The notes: a model not told the origin generated them from the letters alone. DNA of 64,000 nucleotides from a bacterium (GCA_016712675.1 JADJQR010000001.1:4216001-4280000), one strand, 5' to 3'. Shown: positions 27,481-37,169, counted from the stretch's first letter. Numbers and translations are program-made.

Positions 27481-27954
27481 TCAGTTGAGGGCGCGGTCCG
27501 CCGCCAGCAGCGAGGCGCCGGGCAGGCCGGCCTCGCGCGAGATGTCCATGACGCCGACGATGTCCTCGTAGCGCGTGTCGGCCTGCGAGACGATCATCAC
27601 GTCGTGGTTCTCGGGATGCTCACCGGCGATCGCGGCCAGCGCCGCGGCCAGCTGCGCGGCCGCCGCCGGGTCGGCGCGCTGGACGGACACGGTCTGCACG
27701 CCGTTGCCCTCGACCACGTAGCGCTCGGCCGAGATGGTGACCGAGAGGGCCAGCTCCTCGCGCGCCTGGTCGGCGCGGGCCTGCGCGTCCTCGTCACCGG
27801 GCGCCTTCATCTCGATCACGGTGATGTTCAGGAACACCGCCGAGACCAGGAGCATGGGGATCAGCGCCACGAACAGGTTCATCAGGGGCAGCAGGTCGAC
27901 GTCGTCGGCGACCACTTCCCGGAACCCGCGGCGGCGGCGTTCACGCGCGGGCAT
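27481..27954 (-). CDS. ExbD/TolR-like protein lacking the motor Asp
   Basis: A 157-residue paralogue of the next gene: basic start (RERRRRG), one membrane helix, periplasmic domain ending in MIVSQADTRYEDIVGVMD. In the helix the usual Asp is replaced by Asn: LLPLMNLFVALIPMLL, N26. It therefore cannot carry protons in the usual way and may act as a structural partner of the Asp-bearing ExbD. The gene lies 4 bases after the ExbB gene. Confidence 0.87.
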   Translation of the reverse strand: MPARERRRRGFREVVADDVDLLPLMNLFVALIPMLLVSAVFLNITVIEMKAPGDEDAQARADQAREELALSVTISAERYVVEGNGVQTVSVQRADPAAAAQLAAALAAIAGEHPENHDVMIVSQADTRYEDIVGVMDISREAGLPGASLLAADRALN

Positions 27955-27958
27955 CGCC

Positions 27959-28615
27959 CTACGCCGCCTTGCTGTGCGTGGTGCCGCCGCGACGAGCCAC
28001 CAGCGACTGGATCAGGCGCACGCCCATCTCGTCCGCCTCGTCGGCCAGGACCTCGACGCGGCTGGACAGGAATCCGTGCGCCAGCAGCGTCGGCACCGCG
28101 ACGATCAGGCCGAGCGCCGTCGTGTTCAGCGCCTGGGAGATGCCGGCGGCCAGGAACGACGAGCGCAGCGCCGGGTCGGCGGCACCCACGGCCGAGAACG
28201 CCGTCGTCAGGCCGAAGATGGTCCCGAGCAGGCCCAGCAGCGTGGCCGAGTTCGCCAGGATGTTCAGGAACGGCAGCCGGCGCGACAGGGGCGGCAGCGC
28301 GACGATCGCAGCGCCGTCGGCCGCGCTCTGCAGCGACGTCTCGTCCGCCGACCCGCGCGACAACACCGCCTGCGCCACCCCGGCCACCGGGCCCTTGACC
28401 TGCCGGCACAGCTCGATCGCCTGTGCGTCGTGCCCGACCGCGACCAGCCGCAGCACGTCGTTCGTCAGCTTGCGGCTGTTGACCGAAGCGGCGCGACCGA
28501 TCACCCACAGCCGCTCGGCCGCCAGCGCCAGGCACAGCACGGCGATCGTCAGGATCACGTACATGAAGGGGCCGCCCGAGGTGAAGAAGGCGGCGAATTG
28601 GGACCATCCGTTCAT
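27959..28615 (-). CDS. MotA/TolQ/ExbB proton channel family protein
   Basis: A 218-residue inner-membrane protein with three membrane helices: one near residues 15-35, then two in NILANSATLLGLLGTIFGLTTAF and ISQALNTTALGLIVAVPTLL. These are the standard TolQ/ExbB motifs that form the proton path with ExbD. The ATG at 28615 follows AGGAGTGG. It opens a block of ExbB, two ExbDs and AgmX-like genes. Confidence 0.92.
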   Translation of the reverse strand: MNGWSQFAAFFTSGGPFMYVILTIAVLCLALAAERLWVIGRAASVNSRKLTNDVLRLVAVGHDAQAIELCRQVKGPVAGVAQAVLSRGSADETSLQSAADGAAIVALPPLSRRLPFLNILANSATLLGLLGTIFGLTTAFSAVGAADPALRSSFLAAGISQALNTTALGLIVAVPTLLAHGFLSSRVEVLADEADEMGVRLIQSLVARRGGTTHSKAA

Positions 28616-28670
28616 CGGTTCCACTCCTTGTTGCCGCGGCGGCACCTGGCCGCGGGCGTCCTGCTGCCGA

Positions 28671-28991
28671 CTATCTCGATGGGATCGACTCGAAGGGCGG
28701 GCAACCGGGCGGCGCCATGACGCGCAGCCGCACCGGCGCCCTGAGGTCAGCCAGGATCTCCCGCGCGCGCGGCCGGTACCGGCGGCCGGCGTCGTCCGCG
28801 AAGCGGAGGCGATCCCGTGAGGTGATGAACTGGACCTCGGGCGCATCGATGGCGCCCTCGATGGTGATGGCCTCCAGCGTGCGGGCGCGCTGGGCCGCGG
28901 CGACCGGCGCCGGGACAGCGGCGGCGGCGCGGCCGGTGCCGGACAGCAGGCCCGACACGACGAGCACTGTCAGTGCGGTTCGGCGGCTCAC
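28671..28991 (-). CDS. small exported protein of unknown function
   Basis: A 106-residue protein. VSRRTALTVLVVSGLLSGTG is a signal peptide, followed by an Ala-rich stretch and TIEGAIDAPEVQFITSRDRLRF. The GTG start overlaps the stop of the TPR lipoprotein gene (GTGA) and follows GGAGG by 7 bases. It sits between the TPR lipoprotein and the ExbB gene, so it is probably a periplasmic part of the same machine. I do not recognise the family. Confidence 0.72.
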   Translation of the reverse strand: MSRRTALTVLVVSGLLSGTGRAAAAVPAPVAAAQRARTLEAITIEGAIDAPEVQFITSRDRLRFADDAGRRYRPRAREILADLRAPVRLRVMAPPGCPPFESIPSR

Positions 28992-29788
28992 GGCAGCACC
29001 TCCGCGCCCGTGCCGTCGTCGATCGCCGCGACGGTCGCGCTGCCGAGGGTCGCGAAAAGGCCGTCCGGATCCTCGTCGGAAAGCCGGCGGTAGGCGGCCA
29101 GCCAGCGGCGGGCGGCGCGGTCGTCGAAGAAGTAGACCGACTCGACGATCGCGAGGTTGTACAGCGCGCCCGGCAGGTCCGGGTCCAGTTCCCGCGCGGC
29201 CAGGAACGCCTCGCGCGCCTCGGCCGGGCGGCCGGCGTAGAGCAGCGCGATGCCGTGGTTGTTCCGGTCGGCGGCGCTGTCGGGCGCCTGCTCGACCGCG
29301 CGCTCCGCATCCGCCAGCGCCGAGGCGAAGCCGTCGCCGCGCAGGTTCAGCCACGTGCGGGCCCGGGCCACGGCGACATCGTCCCCGGCGCAGGGCGCCA
29401 GCGCCGCCGCCGCCTCGTCCACCTGGCCGAGCGCCTCGTGATGGACCGCCAGCGCGGCGCGCACGATCGGCACGTCCGTGTCGTCGGCAACCGCCCCTTC
29501 GCGCGCGGACAGCCAGCTCGACAGCAGCGCGATCGCCTCGGCATGGCGTCCATCTTCCCAGGCCTCCGCGCCCCAGCGCGCAAGGTCGGCGGCCGGGGAC
29601 GCCGCTGTGGGCACGACCACCGGGGCGGACGTGGAGTCGCGGCCCGCCGACGCCGGCGCGTCGACCACGCGCAGGTTCCGCGTGCCGCCGCCGGCGCAAC
29701 CGGCGGCCGTCAACAGCGCCAGCAACGCCATCGCCGCGCGTGCCCATCGCGCCTGCCGCCCCACTGCAACTTCCACGATCCCGCCCAT
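28988..29788 (-). CDS. TPR-containing lipoprotein
   Basis: A 266-residue protein with a lipobox (ALLTAAGC) near residue 30. Tandem TPR-like helices follow in the C-terminal half, for example ADRNNHGIALLYAGRPAEAREAF then ELDPDLPGALYNLAIV. It is likely anchored to the outer membrane on the periplasmic side. An in-frame ATG at 29824 would add 12 residues but lacks a ribosome site, whereas GAGGA precedes 29788. In myxobacteria a TPR lipoprotein (GltE) has a comparable place; the equivalence is inferred. Confidence 0.82.
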   Translation of the reverse strand: MGGIVEVAVGRQARWARAAMALLALLTAAGCAGGGTRNLRVVDAPASAGRDSTSAPVVVPTAASPAADLARWGAEAWEDGRHAEAIALLSSWLSAREGAVADDTDVPIVRAALAVHHEALGQVDEAAAALAPCAGDDVAVARARTWLNLRGDGFASALADAERAVEQAPDSAADRNNHGIALLYAGRPAEAREAFLAARELDPDLPGALYNLAIVESVYFFDDRAARRWLAAYRRLSDEDPDGLFATLGSATVAAIDDGTGAEVLP

Positions 29789-29897
29789 CGCCTTGTTCCT
29801 CGTCGTTTCCCGTTGTTCCCGCATAGAGGACAACGGCAATCCTTTTTGCCGTGCGGCCCGTGGCTGCAAGGCCCGTACCGCGCTGTTCTCCGCCGCC

Positions 29898-32800
29898 TCA
29901 GCGGCCGCCGATGGCGGCCGCCAGCGGGTATTCGAGTTCCGGTCGGTGCACGTAGCGAAGCGCCAGGCGCGGCCACAGTCCGTGCTCGGTGCGCGCGAGC
30001 CAACCGCCGGGGTCACGGCCCCCGTCGCGATCGGCCGTGCGCAGCAGCTGCAGCCAGGCGTCCTCGCCGCGCGTGGTGAAGCCCCAGGCCTGTTCGCGCA
30101 ACACCTCGTCGTAGGCCGCGAGGTCGTCGCCGGCCAGGTCCGCCGGGCGCTCGCTGGCCAGGAGCGCCTCGCCCAGGTGGATGATCGCCTCACCCACACG
30201 ATGGGTCGCCGCGTGCGCATGCTCGGCGTCGCCGCGCGCCACGCACCGGTTGTACAGCGCGACCACGGACTCCAGGCCGCGGTTCTTCGCCTCGAGCGAC
30301 TTCGGCAGTGGCTGCCTGAGCGGCAACTCCAGGTAGTCCCGCAGGGCTTCCTCGGCGCACAGGAAGTCGATGCGGGCCAGGAGCGTCGGGTCGGCGTGCT
30401 CCGGGTGGGCCTCGGCCAGGTCGAGGTAGCCGCGCACGGCGCCCGCGGGCCGGGCCGCCGGCTTCCCGCGCTTGGCGGCAGGCCTTGTTGCCAGCGTGGC
30501 GATCGCCTCACCGCCTCGGAGCGCCCGCGCAAGCTCGCGCCGCGCGCGGGAGCCGGCGATGGCGAACGCGGTGCCGACGTCGTCCGGGAACCGGCGCAGG
30601 TAGTCGTCGCGCAACGCTTCGGCACCCGTGGTGTCGGTGGCGGCCTCGCGCAGGTCGATCGCGCGCAGCAGCGCGGCCGGCGCATCGTCACCGTCGGGGT
30701 GGAGCTCCGAGAAGCGGGCCCAGGCCAGGGCCGCCGGCACCGCGCGGCCGGCCGACTCGTGGGTCTCTGCGATACGCACGGCCGCGTCGCGGCCGAAGTC
30801 GCCGCGCGGGTCCCCGGCGACGATCCGCTCCCACGCCGCGATCGCGGCGGTGTCGTCACCGGCGGCAGCGAAGCCGAGGCCCGCCTTGTACAGCGCCGCC
30901 GGCGCGTGCTCGTAGGCGGGCCAGCGCGTGGCCAGGTCCAGGTAGAGCGCGGCGGCGGCGGCGCCTCCGTTCCCGCTGTCGGCGGTGGCGACTGCAGCCG
31001 CGTTCTCGTAGGCGCACCGCGGCTGCCGCGCCGCCATCTCGGCCGCCAACTCGCGCCTGCCGGATCGCGTGGCCAGGGTCCCGGCCTGCTCGTAGGCGAG
31101 ACCGGCCTGCGTGAAGTCCCCGGCGCGGTAGAGGGCGTCGCCGGCCAGGCGCGCGGCATCGGGTGCGTGGGCATCGCCGGCATGGCGTTCGCTGAAGTCG
31201 AGCAGCCGCCGTGCCGCCTCCAGGTCCCAGCCGTGCGCATAGGCCACCTGCCCCTGCCGCCAGGCCAGGTCCGCCGCGCGAGCATCCGCGGGATACCTCG
31301 CCACGAACGCGTCGCCGGCCTTCAGCAGGGCGGTCGCAAGCGTGTCGTCGCCGGCGGGGCGTCCCGGCACCACCGTGCCGCGATACCAGGCGTCGCGCAC
31401 CGCGAGTGCCTGCCAGGCGGCATCCAGGGCGAAGTCGGCGGTGTCACTCAGGGACGCCGCCTCGAAGTGCGCCAGCGAGCGCTGGTGCGCGCCCAGCTCG
31501 CGCGCGACCTCGCCGGCCTGGTACGACAGGCGCGGCGCCTCGGCAGCGGCGGGCCAGTGCACAAGGAACGCCTCGTAGTGCGCCAGCGCGCGCACCCAGG
31601 CCGAACTGTCCCGCTCCGCGCGGGCCGCCCGGTGCTCGAACACCGCGGCGCCCGCGAAGGCACGGCGCGCGAAACGGTCGGCGCGGTCGCCGATCCCCGT
31701 CGTGTCGTGGGCGGCCAGCCACGCCGATCCGGGCAGGAACCGCGGCGCCTGCATCAGGCGCGCGTCGACGGCTTCGCGGCTCCTGCCGGCGCGCTCGAGC
31801 GACTCGACCAGGCGTTCGGCCGCGGCCAGGGCGCCCGCATCCTCCGCATAGCGATCCAGCCAGAGCGCGTCGCAGGCGATGGCCTCGTCATCCAGGCTGT
31901 AGCGGGCGGCCTGCGTCGCCATGGCCGCCAGCGTGCGCCGGTCCCAGGGCCGGGCGCCCACGTGGTCGACGTGCTGCGCGAACGCCTGGGCGCCGCCGGC
32001 GCGGAGCAGCGCCTGCACCAGGTGATCGAGCGCTTCTTCACGCAGGTCGGCCGGTCCGCGTGCGCGGCGCGCGTGGTCGCCGGCATCGTCACGCGCGCGG
32101 CCGCCGGCGGTGTCCAGGTCCAGCAGGCGACCGAAGGCCAGGGCCGACTCGGCGAACGCATCGTCGGCGAACCGCGCCCAGCCCAGCCGGTAGAGGGCGA
32201 TGGCCACCAGCGCGGTGTCGGCGCCGGCCGCGGCCTGCTCGTAGGGCGCGCGGCAGCCCTCGTAGTCGCGAGCCTCGAAGCGGTCATCGCCCAGGCGCAG
32301 CCATGCCTGCTGCACGCCGGCGGCCGCCGGATGCTCGCGCACCAGCTGCGCAAGGAACTCCAGGCCACTGCGGTCGCCACTGTCGAGCTTCAGCATGCCC
32401 AGGTTGAAGAGGACGGCGTCGCGGTGCGCGAACGCCGGGTCGTCGTGCAGGATCGCCGCGTAGAGCGACGCAGCCGCGCCGCCGTCGAAGAGCGGCGCCA
32501 GGGCGCGCGCGGCACCGGCGCCGCCGTCGCCCCCGTCGAGGTACCCGGCCAGGCGCGCCTCGAAGGCCTCGCGGGCACGGAAGAGCTCGAGGTCCGCCTG
32601 GCGGAATCGCGCCTCGCTGAGGACCGGGCTCTGCGGATGGCGGCCCAGGAACGTGTCGAGCCGCGCCATCGCCAGTTCGCGCGCCGGCGCCACGAGCGCG
32701 GCCAGCTCGGCCGTGGCCGGGTCGGTGGCCAGGTCGACGGCGTGCCAGTAGGCGGCATCGGCCAGGTGGTAGTCGAGGCCCTCGCGTTCGCTCCGGAGCG

Positions 32801-34826
32801 CCGCCTGTCCGCGCGCCGCCACGGTCGCCGCGATCCGCAGGCGCACCCCGCGCAGTGAATCCGCAAGCACGACCACGCGGTCGGCGGCCAGGGCCTGTTC
32901 CCGCTCGGCGGCGGCCAGCGCGTCGTCGGCCCGGACGTGTTCGGTCAGCCTGGCCAGGCCGGCCGCGATGGCCGCCGCGAGCGAGTCCTGCCGGACCAGT
33001 GCGACACGCAGGCGCGCGTTCCCGTCGCGCAGGCGGGGTTCCCAGGCCTCGGCCAGCGAGCGCCCGAGCAGGTCCGGCGCCTGCGCGGCGAAGCCGGTGC
33101 TGAAGCTCCCCAGGCGGTACGCCAGGTCGATCTCCTGAGCCAGTTGATCGCCGGCCGCGGCATCGACGGCTTCCGGCAACCGGCTGCCGGGGCCATCGAC
33201 ATGGAAGTGCGCGATGGCCTGCGCGTAGATCGCGTTGCGCCGCAGCGCCGCGTTCACGACGTCCGTGCGCGCCGCCACCGCGGACAGGACCGCGTCGTGC
33301 AGTTCGCGCAGCGTGACCAGACCCTGGGCGAGACGCGGCTGCAGCCCGTCGTGGCGAATGGCCAGCGACCGCAGCGAGTCCGCCGCATCGCGCGCGCTCC
33401 GTTCGCCCCGGCCCAGGTAATCCAGGCGGTGGTCGCGATCACGGCGACGCCCCTCGACCTCCCAGGCCAGCCCGGCGCGATGGGCCTCGGCGCGGGCCAC
33501 GGCCGCGTGCAGGTCGCGCCAGGTATCCAGTTCGGCGACGGTCGGCTGGTGCGTGGATGGCGTCGACGCGGCCGCGGCGGTTGCCGATGACCCGGACAGG
33601 GCATTGTCACGGCGGGCGGCCGCTGCCAGCAGACGCGCCGGCTCGGCGTCCGGCTGCCGGCGCAGGTCCAGGGCCGCCTCGGCCAGGGCTTCCAGTGCGG
33701 ACGCGGCCGTGGTCGCGTCCGGGCGCAGCTCCCGTTCCCAGGTCCCCGCGGCCGCCCAGATCGCCCAGGCCGAGTCCACGGCCGACTCCCGGGTGCCGTC
33801 GGCCCAGATCCCCAGGCGGGCGTTCTCGCGCTGCCAGTCCGCTTCGGCGGCGGCGACGTCCGCTTCGGCCGCCGTGTGCTCGCCGCGCGCTCCGCGCAGG
33901 GCGCCACGCTCGAGCAGCGCCTGGCGATGACGTGCTCCGGACCTCGTCGCGGCCAGCGACGCGTCCAGGTGCGCGATCGCGGTCAGGGTGTCGCCGCGGT
34001 CAAGCGCCGTGAGCGCCAGCGCCAGGCGGGCCTGACCGGCCTGCGGAGCGATCTCCGCTGCCGCCTCGTGGACCACGCGGCCAAGCTCGGCATCCGGGTC
34101 CTCGCCGCGCGCCAGCGCCGACCGCGCCAGCTGCAGCCGCGCCGTAGCGACGAGCCGTGCGGCCGCCACGCTCGAGGGCTCGAGCGCGGCCAGCCGTCGC
34201 CACGCTTCCGCCGGGTCGCGCCCGGCCTGCTGCAGGGCGATCCCCAGCAGGTGCAGGTGCATCGCTGCCGAGGCCTCGTCCGCATCATTCCGCTCCAGGA
34301 GGTCGGCTGCCTCGCCGGCGCGCCCCGCGTCCAGCAGCAGGGCCGCCTCCAGCACCGGCTCGACCGGCAGCGGCCGGGCGCCCGTCGACGGCGTCGACCC
34401 GGCAGCGCCGGCGGCCACCGCATCCCACCGTTCGAGATGCGCCAGCCAGCGACGGTAGGCCGAGGGCGACGCCGCATCACCCGCGGCAGCAACCTTGTCC
34501 CGCAGCGCCTGCGATCGCCCGAGGCGCCGTTCGAGCACCGCCAGCAGGAACGCGGCCCGGTCCGCGCGCGGCCAGGTCGCCGACGGCGAGAGGTCGAGGT
34601 CCGCGAGCACGTCGGCGGCGGCGCGCAGCTCGCCGCCGCGCCAGAGCACGATGGCGCGCGCCAGTGCAACCTCGGCGTGGTGGCTGCTGTCGGTCGCGGC
34701 CACGGCCGGCAGCGCAGCGCCGGCCGGCGCCGCCAGGACCAGCGCCACCGTGACCAGCGTCACGACCAGCGCCAGGACCGCCAGGTTCGCGCGCCGCGGG
34801 CCATCCAGACTGTGGACGAACGTCAC
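29898..34826 (-). CDS. giant TPR protein, 1642 residues
   Basis: A GTG-started protein with an N-terminal signal/anchor (LAVLALVVTLVTVALVLAAP), then an almost unbroken series of Ala-rich helical TPR-like units to the C-terminus. Examples are LLDAGRAGEAADLLERNDADEAS, AIALYRLGWARFADDAFAESALAFG and AGDDTAAIAAWERIVAGDP. The N-terminal third is more coiled-coil-like. There is no catalytic motif. It most likely spans the periplasm as a scaffold for the ExbB/ExbD-driven complex. It starts 4 bases after the preceding gene. Size and position recall the giant TPR proteins of the myxobacterial Glt complex. Confidence 0.85.
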   Translation of the reverse strand: MTFVHSLDGPRRANLAVLALVVTLVTVALVLAAPAGAALPAVAATDSSHHAEVALARAIVLWRGGELRAAADVLADLDLSPSATWPRADRAAFLLAVLERRLGRSQALRDKVAAAGDAASPSAYRRWLAHLERWDAVAAGAAGSTPSTGARPLPVEPVLEAALLLDAGRAGEAADLLERNDADEASAAMHLHLLGIALQQAGRDPAEAWRRLAALEPSSVAAARLVATARLQLARSALARGEDPDAELGRVVHEAAAEIAPQAGQARLALALTALDRGDTLTAIAHLDASLAATRSGARHRQALLERGALRGARGEHTAAEADVAAAEADWQRENARLGIWADGTRESAVDSAWAIWAAAGTWERELRPDATTAASALEALAEAALDLRRQPDAEPARLLAAAARRDNALSGSSATAAAASTPSTHQPTVAELDTWRDLHAAVARAEAHRAGLAWEVEGRRRDRDHRLDYLGRGERSARDAADSLRSLAIRHDGLQPRLAQGLVTLRELHDAVLSAVAARTDVVNAALRRNAIYAQAIAHFHVDGPGSRLPEAVDAAAGDQLAQEIDLAYRLGSFSTGFAAQAPDLLGRSLAEAWEPRLRDGNARLRVALVRQDSLAAAIAAGLARLTEHVRADDALAAAEREQALAADRVVVLADSLRGVRLRIAATVAARGQAALRSEREGLDYHLADAAYWHAVDLATDPATAELAALVAPARELAMARLDTFLGRHPQSPVLSEARFRQADLELFRAREAFEARLAGYLDGGDGGAGAARALAPLFDGGAAASLYAAILHDDPAFAHRDAVLFNLGMLKLDSGDRSGLEFLAQLVREHPAAAGVQQAWLRLGDDRFEARDYEGCRAPYEQAAAGADTALVAIALYRLGWARFADDAFAESALAFGRLLDLDTAGGRARDDAGDHARRARGPADLREEALDHLVQALLRAGGAQAFAQHVDHVGARPWDRRTLAAMATQAARYSLDDEAIACDALWLDRYAEDAGALAAAERLVESLERAGRSREAVDARLMQAPRFLPGSAWLAAHDTTGIGDRADRFARRAFAGAAVFEHRAARAERDSSAWVRALAHYEAFLVHWPAAAEAPRLSYQAGEVARELGAHQRSLAHFEAASLSDTADFALDAAWQALAVRDAWYRGTVVPGRPAGDDTLATALLKAGDAFVARYPADARAADLAWRQGQVAYAHGWDLEAARRLLDFSERHAGDAHAPDAARLAGDALYRAGDFTQAGLAYEQAGTLATRSGRRELAAEMAARQPRCAYENAAAVATADSGNGGAAAAALYLDLATRWPAYEHAPAALYKAGLGFAAAGDDTAAIAAWERIVAGDPRGDFGRDAAVRIAETHESAGRAVPAALAWARFSELHPDGDDAPAALLRAIDLREAATDTTGAEALRDDYLRRFPDDVGTAFAIAGSRARRELARALRGGEAIATLATRPAAKRGKPAARPAGAVRGYLDLAEAHPEHADPTLLARIDFLCAEEALRDYLELPLRQPLPKSLEAKNRGLESVVALYNRCVARGDAEHAHAATHRVGEAIIHLGEALLASERPADLAGDDLAAYDEVLREQAWGFTTRGEDAWLQLLRTADRDGGRDPGGWLARTEHGLWPRLALRYVHRPELEYPLAAAIGGR

Positions 34827-34830
34827 GCGC

Positions 34831-35664
34831 TCACCTCTGCCAGACGACGGCCACGGGCGCGCCGGCGGCGTCGCCCGCGGACGTGCCGCCAAGGTCGATT
34901 TCCAGGAACGTGAGTCGGTCGCGCGGTGTTTCCACCGAGACGACCACCGGCGGCGCCTGCACCCAGTCCTCCCCCTCGAAGGTCAGGCCGAACGCGTGCG
35001 TGCGCGGCTCGACGTGCTCATGGTGGACCTGCGCGATGCCGCCCTGCTCCAGCGCGAGCCGCTGCGGCGCCGTGAAGGCGACGCGCCAGCTGCGGTCGCC
35101 CTCGGCCAGCACGACGGCTTCCGGCGCCGGGCGCCCCGCGAAGCCGCCGACCACGACCACCAGCGCCGTGCGCTGCTCGCCCAGGTAGTCCGCCTCGATC
35201 GCGGTGAGGCGCTCCTCCTGCGCGGCCAACAGTGTCTCCATCAGGTCGAGCTGGGCCTCGAGCCCGACGATCTCCGCCACCGACTCGAGCCGATGACGGG
35301 CGGCAAGGGCCGCCTCGGCGTCGCCCAGCGTGTCGCGCGCCGCCGCCACCTCGGCCGCCATCTCGCGCAGGCGGAGTAGGCGCGGGTCCAGCAGGTCTCC
35401 GCGGTCGTCGCGCGTGACCTTGACCAGCTGCCGCAGGCGGTCCAGCTCCGCGCGCAGGAACACGCGGTTCTCCTTCAGGAAGACGAGGCTCGGACGGTCC
35501 GGCCCGTCGACCTTGAGGCGCTTGACCTCGACGCGGCGGGTCTCGACCGTCGCCGCGGTCACGTCACCGGCGGCCGGGGCCGCGGCGGCGACACCGGAGC
35601 CGGCGGCAAACAGGACCAGCAGGGCCGCCGGCAGGCATCGCGATGGCGTGCGTCGCATGAGCAT
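34831..35664 (-). CDS. exported coiled-coil protein of unknown function
   Basis: A 277-residue protein with a signal peptide ending GVAAAAPAAG. A helical coiled-coil region follows (about 60-150: LRLREMAAEVAAARDTL, LEAQLDLMETLLAAQEERL), then a beta-rich C-terminal half. The ATG shares a base with the preceding stop (TGATG). No family recognised; the context suggests a periplasmic component of the same envelope machine. Confidence 0.75.
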   Translation of the reverse strand: MLMRRTPSRCLPAALLVLFAAGSGVAAAAPAAGDVTAATVETRRVEVKRLKVDGPDRPSLVFLKENRVFLRAELDRLRQLVKVTRDDRGDLLDPRLLRLREMAAEVAAARDTLGDAEAALAARHRLESVAEIVGLEAQLDLMETLLAAQEERLTAIEADYLGEQRTALVVVVGGFAGRPAPEAVVLAEGDRSWRVAFTAPQRLALEQGGIAQVHHEHVEPRTHAFGLTFEGEDWVQAPPVVVSVETPRDRLTFLEIDLGGTSAGDAAGAPVAVVWQR

Positions 35665-36242
35665 CAACCCTTCAGCGTGCGCAGGACCTCGCCGTGCGTG
35701 GCGTCGATGACGACCAGCAGCGAGGGTGCGGTGTCGGAAACGTAGACGACGGTCCAGGTCGTGCCGTCGGGCCGTCGTTCGTTGAAGGCTCCCCGCACCA
35801 GCAACATGGTCGCCAGGCGACCGGCGTGGCGGCGGCAGAAGTCCTCCGCGGCGCGATCGGCGGCGGCCAGCGCGCGGTCGCTGTCGATCCAGGCCTCGCT
35901 CACCGGCGGCGCCTCGAAGTCGAAGCCGAGATCCGCCGCCGCGACGATGCGGCCGGCCAGCACCGAGTAGCTGCGGGCGGCGTCGGCGGACCGCGAGCGG
36001 AAGAGGTAGCCCCAGCGCGCCGCGCTGCCGCCGGGTGCCAGGGGCTCGTCGTTCTCGACGTAGACCAGCTCCGCATCGGCCGCCCACGCCCGCGCCGCCT
36101 CGAGGGCGATCTCCAGGCCGGCCCGGGCCGGCTGCGGGGCCTCCTCGCCGGCGCTGGTCCGTGACGGTGCCAACGCCAGCCAGGCCAGGGCACCGGCCAG
36201 GACTGCGTTCCGCGGGTTTCTGCGGGCGACGATGCGGGACAT
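35664..36242 (-). CDS. exported protein, PepSY-like C-terminus
   Basis: A 192-residue protein with a signal peptide (LAGALAWLALAPSRTSAG). The last about 40 residues, WTVVYVSDTAPSLLVVIDA followed by THGEVLRTLKG, resemble the end of a PepSY-type domain. It lies 10 bases after the SH3/beta-barrel gene. Function unknown; the PepSY resemblance is only by eye. Confidence 0.7.
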   Translation of the reverse strand: MSRIVARRNPRNAVLAGALAWLALAPSRTSAGEEAPQPARAGLEIALEAARAWAADAELVYVENDEPLAPGGSAARWGYLFRSRSADAARSYSVLAGRIVAAADLGFDFEAPPVSEAWIDSDRALAAADRAAEDFCRRHAGRLATMLLVRGAFNERRPDGTTWTVVYVSDTAPSLLVVIDATHGEVLRTLKG

Positions 36243-36252
36243 GCCGTGCCTC

Positions 36253-37137
36253 CTAGAACAGGAACGTCGAGCCGACGCTGAACTCGTAGTTGGTGTTGCT
36301 GCGACGCGCGGTGCCGCTGCCGGAATCGAGGCTGATGCTGCGGAAGGCGAAGACGGCGGCCGTGGACTTCCGCACGAAGAAGTCGATCCCGGCGCCGTAG
36401 TTGAGCGACGACTCGCTCATGCCTTCCATGATGGCGCTGCCGGCGCCCACGGTCAGGAACGGTACCATCTGGCGGCCCGGCAGGAGCTTCAGGTCCAGGC
36501 TGAGGGCGTAGTAGAGCATGTGGAAATCCTCCTCCTCGAGCGACAGCCCGAAGAGCGACTCCACGATCTCGGCCGGCCGCACGACATGGGTCCAGCCCAC
36601 GGTGCCCTCGATGCCGACGTGCTCGAGCAGGTAGTAGCCCAGCCGCGTGCCGAGCACGAACGAGTTCGACTTGCGGTCGAAGGCGTAGCCACCACCGTAG
36701 ACGGCGAGCGAGAAGCTGCCGACACGCGAGAAGAGCCGGGGATTGGGGCGATACTCCAGCCCCGACATGTCGCCGAACTCCTCGCACAGCGAGGCGTGGA
36801 TCCAGCCGGTGTCGGTGGCCGACAGCCGCACGTTGTACCAGTCGTCGCGCTTGGCGATGACGGGGAACGTCGAGTCGCCGGCGAACACCCCCACCATCGC
36901 GAAGGCGTTGCCGGGGCCGGTGCGGACGATGTTCGTCGTGTCGCGACGCAGCCGGACACTGCGCTCGGTCAGGACCCACGGCTCGTTGAGGCCGATGTCC
37001 GCAGGCGCCGCCGCAGCCAGCGAGTCCGCCGGTGCCGGCGCCTGTGCACACGCTTCGCCGGCGGGCACAACCGCCGCCGCGCACAGCGCCGCGCAGAGCG
37101 CGACCGCGACGCCTGGCCCATGTCCGTTTCTGCGCAT
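36253..37137 (-). CDS. exported protein with SH3b-like domain and outer-membrane beta-barrel
   Basis: A 294-residue protein. After a signal peptide (ending GEACAQA) comes an SH3b-like segment (RLRRDTTNIVRTGPGNAFA, then DDWYNVRLSATDTGWIHASLC). A barrel of alternating aromatic and hydrophobic strands follows, ending NTNYEFSVGSTFLF; a terminal Phe is typical of outer-membrane barrels. The ATG follows AAGGAGCAGGAGG. It may link peptidoglycan or a partner protein to the outer membrane. Confidence 0.78.
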   Translation of the reverse strand: MRRNGHGPGVAVALCAALCAAAVVPAGEACAQAPAPADSLAAAAPADIGLNEPWVLTERSVRLRRDTTNIVRTGPGNAFAMVGVFAGDSTFPVIAKRDDWYNVRLSATDTGWIHASLCEEFGDMSGLEYRPNPRLFSRVGSFSLAVYGGGYAFDRKSNSFVLGTRLGYYLLEHVGIEGTVGWTHVVRPAEIVESLFGLSLEEEDFHMLYYALSLDLKLLPGRQMVPFLTVGAGSAIMEGMSESSLNYGAGIDFFVRKSTAAVFAFRSISLDSGSGTARRSNTNYEFSVGSTFLF

Positions 37138-37169
37138 CCTCCTGCTCCTTCCGCCGGCGCCCGCGCCGG

